Assembly: GCA_021018815.1 (NCBI GenBank)
Contig: JAITYX010000009.1
Span: 9,550,501 to 9,614,500 of the forward strand
DNA: 64,000 nucleotides
Direction of reading: 5' to 3'
Source: Talinum fruticosum
Taxonomy: Eukaryota > Streptophyta > Magnoliopsida > Caryophyllales > Talinaceae
A program made the position numbers and the translations under genes. Every line of letters begins with the position of its first letter. Positions within the stretch are counted from its first letter, which is position 1. Shown in pieces: positions 55,234 through 64,000 of the stretch. The notes under the pieces were generated by a model. The model was given only the letters and a program-made list of their open reading frames with translations. It searched no databases and was not told the DNA's origin.

Positions 55234-56699
55234 TGAAGGCTTGCTCGAGGAGAGTCTTGGTCACCATAGAGCGATGTGAATAGGGTCATGAGGGAATTTT
55301 AAAAAATGGAAGGGTTAAAGTTTAAACCGAATAATCAAGATAGTTTGAGTCTAGATTGGACTTAGAAAAGTATGAACTCAGATTTATGTGGAAACCCTCC
55401 GGGGTACAAAACCACGGCCAGTGCTAATCCAAGCACCATGTCAAATCCACTATTTTGAATCCACAAAATACAGTAGATCGACTAAACTAGAATTGCTCCC
55501 TTAAACAATTCCTAACGAGTTTTCCTAGACTCGAAGTTCCCTTATCCGATCTAGTACTTCCTAAAACCTTTACGAGTTAGGGAAAGGTGAACTGAGTTAA
55601 CGCTTACAGCTCAGTCAAAGGACCTTACTTAGATAGTAAAAAAGAGTATGTGACTTATTACAAGACTTTACAACTCGGAAAAATGTTAAGTACAAACTAG
55701 GAGTTGTAAGAAGAAGATTGAATGAGTATTATACACAAAGATATAATTTCAGCCATGTTTTGAACAATCTTCAAGTCTTCAAAGTTGGCTTCTATGTATA
55801 GATGACCAAGAAGATTAGCCGTTGTGACTATCTTCCGATTAGAAGTCCTTTGTGACCGTTATAACATTTCTTCTAAGTCGCTCGTAAAAGATCCGTTGAA
55901 AAGTGAACGTTATCCAATGGCTCTTGACTCCTTAGGATGTCCCAATCCACTGGTGGTTTTTGAAAAGTAGGTGGAAACCACCGTTGAGCTTACCGTTGAA
56001 GATTTTCAATTTTGGAAACAGACAACCCTAACACAGTTGTCTAGGCCCGATTCGAAGAAGAAAAGCCTTGTCTCGCTGGTGATTGATAGCTTAAAGCCCG
56101 TTACTTTTTCTAATTAAAAATAGAATAACCTCATTTAGATAACCTACAAAAGCAAACAAATTTCGGTTCTCAAAATATAAAATACGTTGGTCCAAGATTA
56201 GGCATAGATAATAATTTAATTAAGATAATTAAGTGTATAATTATCCGAGACCTAGAAGAGTGGAATTTTCTAAGTCTAATATTCATTATACTCAAATTCC
56301 ATCCGAGTCAATCTTAGAGAAGATCAAGTTATAAATAGAATATTAGAGTATGAGTACTTGATTTAGACAAATATATTTCAAACAAACATGCTCGCTTAGA
56401 AAGTTTAATTATCATTGTAATTCACTTTAACTTAGAATATGAAGTCGAACACGATTAAAGGTGTTAGAGAGAATGTTTAAACATGTGATAAGTCCGAGTA
56501 GTGTCCGAGTGACTCGAAGCATCGGTGTGAGTTGATGAACAAGAATGTGATTTCGAGTCGATCGGAATCGAATAAAAACATATGCAATAGTTTTTATAAC
56601 ACCGAGAATGACTTGTAATCAAAACCTATAAGAGATGAGCTTTGTACTCGAGTCCTTGATAGTACTCAAAATGATATAAATTCCGAATCCGAGTCTTCA
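55234..56699 (-). repeat. 3' LTR of copia #5
   Basis: On the minus strand it begins TGAAGACTCGG at 56699 and ends GAGCAAGCCTTCA at 55234, 1466 bp. It has a TATA-like CTATGTATA read in reverse (55792-55800) with AGCCGTTGTGAC upstream (about 55819), more CCGTTG motifs at 55890-55990, and GTCCGAGTGACTCGAAG (about 56504). Confidence 0.85.
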
Positions 56700-57189
56700 A
56701 TCTCCCATTTTTGATGAAAGGCATTCCATACTCGAGATAGAAACATTATTAGTGGAATAATCAAGAGTTTTCATTCTTATTCATGTGGCGGAGAATGTAT
56801 CGAGCTTAGAGTAAAATATCGCAGAGAAATAATTGAAATGATTTGGACTTAGAATGTTGAATGAAAAAATTCTGAGTAGTTATATCGGAGCAAAATTAAA
56901 TAGATGAGCTGATATATCCAAGCAAAATACACTAAGATATGTAAGCAAAGCAATAGGCACGAATTCGAAACTTCATTTATATATTCATCAGCATAGAAAA
57001 TATATACACAGGAAAGGTTGAGAAAAACTCCCCTAAACAAGACAACAAATTTTCTAAATATTATGCCCCTAGCCTTTCAGCAAAAACAACAAAATGGGGA
57101 AGAATGTATCAAGTAGACATAATTTGTGTCTAGACCCAAAAAAAATCAAAAACAGAAAGAGAGAGAAAAAAATTAATACGGTTGAGAGG
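56700..57189 (-). other. polypurine tract and 3' untranslated segment (copy #5)
   Basis: On the minus strand the tract AAAAATGGGAGAT sits directly before the LTR, preceded by GGAATGCCTTTCATC. Near 57025-57040 the conserved GTTTAGGGGAGTTTTT motif appears in reverse complement. No gene is seen. Confidence 0.75.
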
Positions 57190-58782
57190 GAGCCGTGTCA
57201 GTCGAAGCGGATGAACATGTCGTGCGCCTTCATTGATATGAACATGAAGATGTTGAGGATCACGGCGGTGGGAACACCAAGTATCTTTGGGATGGGCTCA
57301 GCTGTGAGTGGTTGACCCGAACAAGATCATCTAGAGGTTTATCCTCTTGGAATTCAATGGAGCGTGGCGGTTCCTCAAGTTTGACTCGTTGGCCGACCGA
57401 CCGTTAATAGGGTCTTCGACTCACTCATACTGCTGTCTAAGCCGATCGGTTCCAGTTGAGGGCGGGAGCACCTTGTCCCTCGGCTTCTCCCTTTTCTCCT
57501 TCTTCTTCCTCCTTCGTTCTACTTCCTTCTCGCCTTCCTCCTCGCTCCTCGAAGGAGCCGCTTCAGCCGCAACCTCCTCTTCTTCTTCACTCGCTTCTCC
57601 AGGTTGAGATTTGGCGGCGCTCGAGGTGTTTCGAGCCGTCCGGGTCCCGAGTTGCTTTGGAGCGCCTTTCTCGGAGGAGCTCGATCTGTTCCTTCTGCTC
57701 CTTAACCAGTGGCCTTCATCTCAAGGAGCACATCCTACTGCTCTTGGATTTGAGATTGGGCTGTCTTTTGGTTAATGGTCATAGATTGAAGAACAGTCTT
57801 GAATGACAGGAGAGTGTCCTTTACCTTAGTGGATAGGGAGGAGAGCTTCTCTATCATTGTGGTAGACAAAGCGATAGTGGCTTGAGGAGGGGGACCTAAG
57901 GTGGAGGCACCACTAGGTGGAGGAGGGAGAGAGAGAGGAGTCCGAGTCCGAGGCGGAGGAGATGGTTGCCTCGGCTTTGAGTTGTGGACCCAAACACCCG
58001 GTTGGGTTTCCCGATATCCATAGCCGAGAAGCTCTTTTCCGCCAACTACTAGGGGAGCCTCGAAACCTCGTTAGGATCTAAGGGGGCGAGACCTTGAATT
58101 GTTTGAAGATGAAGGTAAGGAGGGCCTCAAAAGGAAGTGGAGTTGGCTTCTTAGTCCGAGCTAGTACGAGAGGCCATTTGCTCGATGATTGTTGGGAAGA
58201 GGTCTACATCGTAGCCCTCGAGTATGTCAAACAAAGACTTGAGAATCTTGGAATTCGGATTCTCTTTGCTTGGAATGCCGAGAGACGAAGGTTCTCATTA
58301 GTAGGACATAAAGAAGACGTGCCTCGGACTTCATCCGAGTCACGAGAGAAGTTTTTGCGTCACTCGGGGATTTCTTTGGCATATTTCTCGAAGAATTCAT
58401 CAACAACCTTGTTGAAGGGGATAGGGTTGTCTGTTGAGGAAAAGAGAGGAAACTTTGAATAAGCGATGGAGGAGAAAGACGTTAGTACGAACTACTTTGT
58501 CACGAACTTTGGAGGTGAGAATCCCTCGGAGCTAGAGACAACCTCGTAAACTTAACCACGAGTTTTGGGTAGATGAATTCGCTAAAACAGAGGAATTTGT
58601 ATACCCCTATATTTTTATGTGATTCAACAATGATAATTTTGTGGTTGGGATGAATTTGTCATCCAACGTCGGTGTTAGGTCACAAGGATTTTAGAGGGGT
58701 TAGAAGGATTCTCTTGGATTTTGGTTCAAGGTTTGTTGGTTGCGGAACCAAGAAAACCTGGGGTGAAACCTATTTTCGGCAT
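57190..58782 (-). pseudogene. third ORF of copia element #5 (ORF3)
   Basis: On the minus strand the start MPKIGF at 58782 lies in the shared ACCATGCC context. Remaining blocks are a short DNPIPFNKVVDEFFEKYAKE block (about 58430-58370), a KKPTPLPFEALLTFIFKQFK block (about 58165-58105), a GYGYRETQPGVWVHNSK block (about 58025-57978) and PRQPSPPPRTRTPLSLPPPP (about 57970-57915). Then comes a helical ALSTTMIEKLSSLSTKVKDT stretch (about 57870-57810) and Arg/Lys/Glu-rich sequence down to about 57470. Frameshifts and stops interrupt it. Compared with copy #3 the globular part has lost more. No membrane segment is evident. Confidence 0.6.
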
Positions 58783-58838
58783 GGTTGTGGATTTTTGAGA
58801 AGAAAATTGATGAACTTTAAGAGAACAAAGAGGTAGCT

Positions 58839-58840
<2 letters not shown>

Positions 58841-58892
<52 letters not shown>
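58841..58892. repeat. (GA)n microsatellite in the ORF3 leader
   Basis: About 26 uninterrupted GA units, CT on the coding strand, between the TATA box and ORF3. Confidence 0.95.
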
Positions 58893-58896
<4 letters not shown>

Positions 58897-59171
58897 TGAG
58901 AGCTTAAGGTTTGCTTACTTGCTTAAGAGTGAAGATTTGCTCTTTGAAAATATTGAACATGCTTGAGAGCTAGTGTGTGAGAGTGTGAGTGAGTATAGAG
59001 TAAAGTAGCGAAATGAAGGAAAATGGATGCTATTTATAGAGAAAGAAATGTTCTTCGAGTATCCATTCCGACCGAACTCTCCAACGGTCGCCTCGGATAG
59101 GTGTGACTGTTTTGCTCTCCAACGGTTAGAATTCCAAGTGTCTGTCTTTTAACGGCTAGTTCTCTTATCGA

Positions 59172-59174
<3 letters not shown>

Positions 59175-59240
<66 letters not shown>
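59175..59240. repeat. (GA)n microsatellite upstream of the TATA box
   Basis: About 33 GA units, at the position where the other copies have CT-rich repeats. Confidence 0.95.
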
Positions 59241-59244
<4 letters not shown>

Positions 59245-59500
59245 GACATTTTAAAGAAATTTCGAAATTCTCCACTAATCTAGAGATGATTTCGAAGTTT
59301 GATGTCCATTTTTCTCAAAAACCGAGTCCGACTCATTGAAGTGTCCGAGTGACTCGAAACCGCAAACAAAGAATAAGTCATAGCTCAAGTATTACTAGGT
59401 CAACTAAACTAGTTGTTATTAAGTCAAAGAAAGGACAAGATATAACACATAATCATGTATTTTAATTTCACTTAGAATAACACATAATCATGTATTTATC

Positions 59501-61175
59501 ATGCCAAGTTCATTACTAATAAAGCGAAACTAATCCTCACTAAGTGGCTTAGTAAAGATATTAGCTAGTTGAAGTTTGGTAGGAATGAATTCAAATTCAA
59601 TATCACTTTTCTCAGAATGGTCTCTTAAAAAATGATACATGACCTCAATATGCTTTGTCTTTGAGTGCTTGAAATGGATTCTTAGTGATGCTCATTGCAC
59701 TCGATTGTCACACTTGATTGGAATTGATTTGAATGAAAGTCTAAGATCTCTCAAGTGTTTCTTGATCCATAGAATCTGAGCACAACATGCTCCAGCTGCA
59801 ATATACTCAGCTTCAACCGTTGATAGAGCAATTGAGTTCTATTTCTTTGAGTGCCAAGATATAAGGGATTGACCAACAAACCGGCGGGCTCCTGAGGTGC
59901 TCTTTCTATCAACCTTGTATCCAGCATCATTAGCATCCGAGTATCCAGGTGAGGGTCAATTCGAGTCTCTTGAAAGCCATACACCTAGATTCTCGAGTCC
60001 CTACAAGATATCCGAAAATTCTCTTCGCCGCAGTGAGATGTGATTCTTTTGGATTAGCTTCAAATCTTGCACACAGACATATACTAAACATTATGTCCGG
60101 CGTATCGGAAGTAAGATATAGCAATGATCCAATCATACCTTGATAGAGTTTCGATCTCATTGCTTTACCTTTTTCATCCGAGTCTAGTTTTATGCTACTA
60201 CTCATTGGTGTTGCTACATGTATTGCATCTTGAAGCTTGTATTTCTTCAACAAATCCTTGGTATACTTTGATTGATGGACATAGATGTCATCTTCGTCTT
60301 GTTTGATTTGTAGACCAAGGAAGAAATTGAGTTCTCCCATCATGCTCATTTGGAATTCTTTTCTCATTAACTTAGAAAATTCTCGATAGAGTTTTTCGTT
60401 AATAGCTCCAAAAATTATATCATCAACATAAATCTTAGCAATAAGAAAGTCTTTCCCCTTGGTTTTTATGGAAAGAGTTTTGTCAATCTGACCTCTTTTA
60501 AAATCATTTTCAACCAAAAACTGATCAGTCTTTCATACCAAACTCTTGGAGCTTGTTTAAGACGATAAAGAGCATTTTGCAACTTGAAAACATGATTTGG
60601 AAATTCTGAGTTTTCAAATCCGAGAGGGTTGCTCAACATAGACTTCCTCTTGAATGAAACAATTAAGAAAAGCACATTTGACATCCATTTGATACAATTT
60701 AATGTTCATGCTTGATGCAAATGCTAATAGGATTCTAATTGCTTCAATCCTAGCAACTGGTGCAAAGGTTTCCCCACAATCAATTCCTTCTTCTTGATTG
60801 TAACCTTAATCCACAAGTCTACCCTTATTTCTGACTGCCAACCCTTCCTCATCTAGTTTGTTCTTGAAAACCCATTTGGTTCCTATGACTGGGTGGTCGG
60901 AAGGTCGTTTGGTCAAAGTCAAGACTTGGTTTCTTTTGAATTGATTAAGTTCCTCTTGTATGGCCTCTACCGATTCAGGTTCATTTAGGGCCTCTAGTGT
61001 ATTTCTGGGTTCAGTAAATGATATGAATACAGTGAATGCACATAGATTTTGCAAAGAAGAACGAGTTCTTACCCCACTCGTTGATGTCGGATAAGATGTT
61101 TTCGAGTGGGTGACTTCAAGAATATTTGAATGCTCTACTCGTTCTCTCGGTTCACCAGATCTGTAGGGTGAATTG
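59501..61175 (-). pseudogene. copia RT and RNase H (copy #5), best preserved
   Basis: On the minus strand: EPESVEAIQEELNQFKRNQV (from about 60985), [40 protein letters not shown], a [11 protein letters not shown] block (about 60695-60660), then a frame change. An open stretch of 195 codons (60517-59930) holds KTKGKDFLIAKIYVDDIIFG with catalytic YVDD, MMGELNFFLGLQIKQDEDDI, VHQSKYTKDLLKKYKLQDAI, LTSDTPDIMFSICLCARFEA and ESHLTAAKRIFGYLVGTRES. The RNase H tail continues in other frames to a KPLSED block near 59545. A few frameshifts and stops remain, fewer than in copies #2 and #3, so this copy is probably the youngest. Confidence 0.9.
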
Positions 61176-62690
61176 GTTTATCTTCAGTGATCCGATCCGA
61201 TTGAGCTTGCTTATTTGATTGACTTTAAGCATCCCGAGCTAGTTCTCGAGCTGGTTCGATCCGAGACATGGTATTCTAAGCTATCTTATTCCGAGTTACT
61301 TCTCCTTGACTCTTTTTGAGCTCATCTTCAATAAGATCATCTTCATTTCGACTGAGTTTCAGGTCCGAGAATGTTCACTCACTTTGTTTTCCCTTATCAA
61401 TCTCATCAAAAATAACGTGGATGCTTTCTTCCACTTTGTTAGTTCTTTTATTGAAAATGCGATATGCTTTACTATGAGATGAATAACCAAGAAAAATACC
61501 TTCATCTCACCGAGCACCAAACTTAGTCAGGTGATCCTTACCATTATAGTGAACATAACACTTACATCCAAAGGATTTGAAGTATGAAATGTTGGGTTTC
61601 TTCCCTTTGTAGAGCTCGTATGGATTTTTCTTCAGGATGGGTCCGATTAGGCATCCGTTCGGTGTGTAGTTTGCTTGTGTTGGATCGCCTCAACCTAGAA
61701 ATAGTAAGGTAGATCATGTTCAATCATCATTGTCCTTCCTATTTCTTCAAGAGTTCTATTCTTTCTCTTCACTACTCTGTTTTGTTGAGGAATTCTTAGT
61801 GCTCGAAGTTGTGGGAGATACCATTCTTATCACGGAACTCAGCAAATTCCGAGTAATCGAACTCCCTTCCATGGTCAGTTTGAATTCTTCTAATATAAGT
61901 CTCGAGACCCAACTTGAATTTTCCTGCAGTGCTTGCTGAACTCTTTGAAAGCTTCATTTTTGCGCTTAAGAAAACAAACCTAGATAAATCGTGAGTAGTC
62001 ATTAACTATCACAAGTACATATGATTCACCTCTAAGGCTCTTGACGAGGATTTCACCACGTAAGTCCATATGCAAAAATTCAAGAACTTTAGATGTGGAA
62101 ATAATTTTGAGAGATTTGAACGATGATTTGACCTGTTTCCCTTTTGTGCATGCTTCATAGATTTTATCTTTCTTAAATGCACGATTAGGCAAGCCTCTTA
62201 CTAAACCATGAGATGCAAGATTTTTAATGGTGTGCATGCTAACATGACCTAGTCTACGATGGCATGTGCTTGAATCATCATGCAGAGAAGCTTTTAAACA
62301 AGATAAGTTCTCACTTTGATGAGAAAGAGGAATAGTGTAGGTATTACCTGATCTCTTACCTAATAGCTTAGTCTCCTTGGTAGTTGCATTAGAAATATAG
62401 CAATTGGTCCGAGTGAATCTTACCTCTTGACCTTTGTCACACAGTTGAGAGATGCTTGAGTAGATTGTACTTCAATCCCTTGACAAGGTAGATTGGGCTG
62501 ACCAGGTTATCTCCTTTTCCAATCTTGCATATTCCAACTATCTTACCCTTACTCGTCATCTCCAAAAGTGACTTTTCCTCCTTTATAATCGTCCAACTCG
62601 TAAAAGAGTCTTAAATCTCCCGACATGTGGTGTGAGCATCCACTATCTAGGTACCAATGACCTTTTGTCCTTTTCTGAGTTACCTGCAAG
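61176..62690 (-). pseudogene. copia protease/integrase (copy #5)
   Basis: On the minus strand: HWYLDSGCSHHMSGDLRLFY (about 62670-62610) with the D-S-G protease motif. Then an HRRLGHVSMHTIKNLASHGL block (about 62255-62200) with the zinc-binding His pair, but YEACTKGKQ where C-x-x-C is expected, so one Cys is lost. Next come FLHMDLRGEILVKSLRGESY, VNDYSRFI, then after a stop IRRIQTDHGREFDYSEFAEF (about 61900-61840), VVKRKNRTLEEIGRTMMIEH and, in other frames, an F-G-C-K-like end near 61560. The catalytic D, D and E positions look preserved. A remnant of the linker with Ser/Glu-rich sequence fills 61176-61450. Confidence 0.8.
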
Positions 62691-64000
62691 TAAAAACATA
62701 CTAACCCTTCCCACTTCCTCTAACGAACTCAGTAACTCCCTTTACTCGTGGTTCTTCTCTCGAGCAAGAAGACTTTTGGGAACCCAGATTTGAATTACTT
62801 TGGGTTTGGTCCGATTCTGAGTCTCCCTTTTAGAAAACCGAGTCTGTGTCTCTTTCTTTTGAAAATCTTTTCCTTTGTAAACCGGTGGAGAAGGTTTTCT
62901 CCTATAAACTAGTCTAGGCTCAGTCCTCCTTTCATTCTTATGAATGGGACCATGCTTAGCCTTCCTGAACATTATAGTTCTAGAATCCTTTTAGAAAAGA
63001 TCCGAGTAGGAATTAGATTCCTTCTCTTTGTTAAAACCGAGTCCTTCCTTTCTGAAGGAGACACACCGAGAGCCTACGAGCATGTCAAGGTTTTTCCGAC
63101 CTTGAGTAAATTTCAAAACAAGTTCTTGAGATTCATTGAGCTTCTGTTTTAGATGCTCATTTTCTCTTTTGAGTGTCCGAGACTTAGTCTCATTAGCATG
63201 AGTACTAGTCTTAAGCTCTCCTAGAGTAAGTCTCAGTTTTTCTAATTCATTTTTCAAAATAATGCTCTCGAAGTGAATGCGTCAAGTTGTTCTTTAAATT
63301 GGGAAGAATTAGAATTGGACTTTTCTTCCAAAGTATAAATATATTTAGCTAAATCAACTTTGGAAAACTTGAGGAAATATTCAATTACCTCCTGAGAATT
63401 AGTCTCCTCATTGTCTAAGTTATCGAGTCCGACTCGGATTCAGCTTCCGAGTCCGATAGAGCCATCAAACACTTTGAGTCATCTGAGTCTTCATCTTCTT
63501 CGAGATGAATCTTCATCACTCCATGTGGCCATCATAGCCTTCTTTTTCTTTATGTCCCTCTTTCTTTTTAGACAATCTTTGACTATGTGATCTTTGCTGC
63601 CACATTCAAAACAGACCGAGTTCTTAGTTAAAGATAACTTTGAAGGGGAAGAGTATTTACCTTTTCTATCCTTCTTGTCTTTCTTGTAAAACTCTTTTCT
63701 TTGCCTTTTCTACCATTTATTGTGCCTCATCATTCTTTTGAAGCCTCGAACAATAAGTGCCATAGGATCTTCTTCCGAGTATGAGGAACTCAGATTTTCT
63801 CCTCTACTTTCCGAGGCCTTTAGCGCAATATTCTTTTTAGTGATGACCTCGACGTCCTCTTCTTTCATATGGATCTCATGGGTAAGTAGCTTTCCAATGA
63901 GTTCGACTTAAATAATGAGAGGTTCCGAGCTTCCTTGATGGCGGTTACCTTTGGACCCTATCTTTTCTTGGGTAGACTTCTCAGAATTTTTCTCGCACAT
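62691..64000 (-). pseudogene. copia gag (copy #5), start outside the window
   Basis: On the minus strand from the edge: KILRSLPKK and GPKVTAI blocks of the gag core, then EEDPMAL-like and a lysine-rich run. An intact zinc knuckle, CFECGSKDHIVKDC, lies at 63613-63572. After an acidic stretch (EDEDSDDSKCLMALSDSEAE, about 63500-63440) comes a coiled coil (ELEKLRLTLGELKTS and TLKRENEHLKQKLNESQELV, 63250-63110), then a basic tail (RTEPRLVYRRKPSPPVYKGK and following, to 62742). A long coiled-coil extension after the knuckle is common in Sirevirus gag. Several stops and frame changes are present. Confidence 0.8.
63572..63613 (-). other. gag CCHC zinc knuckle, intact
   Basis: The 14 residues CFECGSKDHIVKDC fit C-x2-C-x4-H-x4-C exactly. 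This nucleic-acid-binding motif is degraded in copy #2, near 11775. Confidence 0.9.

Larger units (their letters stand above)
58783..59500 (-). promoter_or_regulatory. pol-ORF3 spacer with TATA and AACGG motifs (copy #5)
   Basis: On the minus strand: a CGAGTGACTCGG-type motif (near 59345), a (CT)n tract (59240-59175), AGCCGTT (about 59157), the reverse complement of TCCAACGGTTA (59128-59118, a perfect fit to YCYAACGGYYA), TCCAACGGTCG (59080-59090 on the plus strand), then TATAAATAG (59038-59030) and a leader of about 250 bp to ATG 58782. A second (CT)n tract lies in the leader. This is the clearest instance of the promoter-like cassette. Confidence 0.6.
55234..64000 (-). mobile_element. Sirevirus-like Ty1/copia element #5, minus strand, cut by the window edge
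   Basis: On the minus strand this runs gag (64000-62690), protease/integrase, RT/RNase H (to about 59500), promoter spacer, ORF3 (58782-57190), purine tract and 3' LTR (56699-55234). It is the best-preserved pol of the family: a 195-codon uninterrupted RT/RNase H stretch, an intact YVDD and an intact zinc knuckle. The 5' LTR and start of gag are outside the window. It inserted into the gypsy fragment; the target repeat cannot be checked here. Confidence 0.9.

Noticed and set aside
59034..59249. Ser-Leu repeat ORF
   Set aside because: Translation of the (GA)n microsatellite.
1..64000. Endogenous pararetrovirus or retrovirus-like virus
   Set aside because: All RT sequences have copia block order and wording, and LTRs flank them. 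No movement protein, coat protein or caulimovirid RT wording is seen.

Overview
This is nuclear DNA from a flowering plant, and almost every recognisable base in it belongs to transposable elements. The diagnostic features are Ty1/copia elements with an initiator-Met tRNA primer site, Ty3/gypsy LTRs, and CACTA (En/Spm) transposons with TNP2 and Ulp1-type genes. The species cannot be told from the sequence. I found no intact host gene, rRNA, tRNA or CRISPR array. Every coding region is broken by stops and frameshifts, so the coding calls are pseudogenes.

The dominant family is a Sirevirus-like Ty1/copia element. Its LTRs are about 1.4-1.5 kb, starting TGAAGACTC and ending AGCAAACCTTCA. Internally it has gag with a CCHC knuckle and coiled coil, protease/integrase, RT/RNase H, then a third ORF downstream of pol, a purine tract and the 3' LTR. 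Copies: #1 (+) 1-5601, 3' part only; #4 (-) LTR at 7848-9217; #2 (+) about 9391-20662; #3 (+) 29119-42277, 3' part only; #6 (-) a third-ORF scrap at 42278-43120; #5 (-) 55234-64000, running off the right edge.

The elements are nested, and the window carries its own uninterrupted controls. Solo LTRs with 5-bp target duplications sit in copia #2 (15806-18062, AGCCT), in a CACTA element (21945-24905, GAACC) and in copia #3 (35608-38292, CGCGA). A 4.4-kb non-autonomous CACTA element (29900-34318, duplication GCA) splits the RT of copia #3. A larger, older CACTA element seems to lie underneath: a left end at 20663, a TNP2 transposase at 25372-26960, an Ulp1-type gene at 49430-52050 and a right end at 52841. 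Around 43.2-44.9 kb lie two more CACTA ends with long hairpins. Ty3/gypsy remnants flank these at 5602-7847 (+) and 52842-55233 (-) and share a minisatellite in opposite orientations. A different copia lineage lies at 46.4-48.2 kb (-).

The most interesting signal concerns the third ORF of the Sirevirus-like family. In every copy it is preceded by its own TATA box, usually with AACGG (MSA-type) motifs and a CT-rich leader just as in the LTR promoter, and then by a conserved ACCATGCC start context. This points to an internal promoter driving the third ORF. In copia #3 that promoter-plus-start unit is tandemly duplicated.
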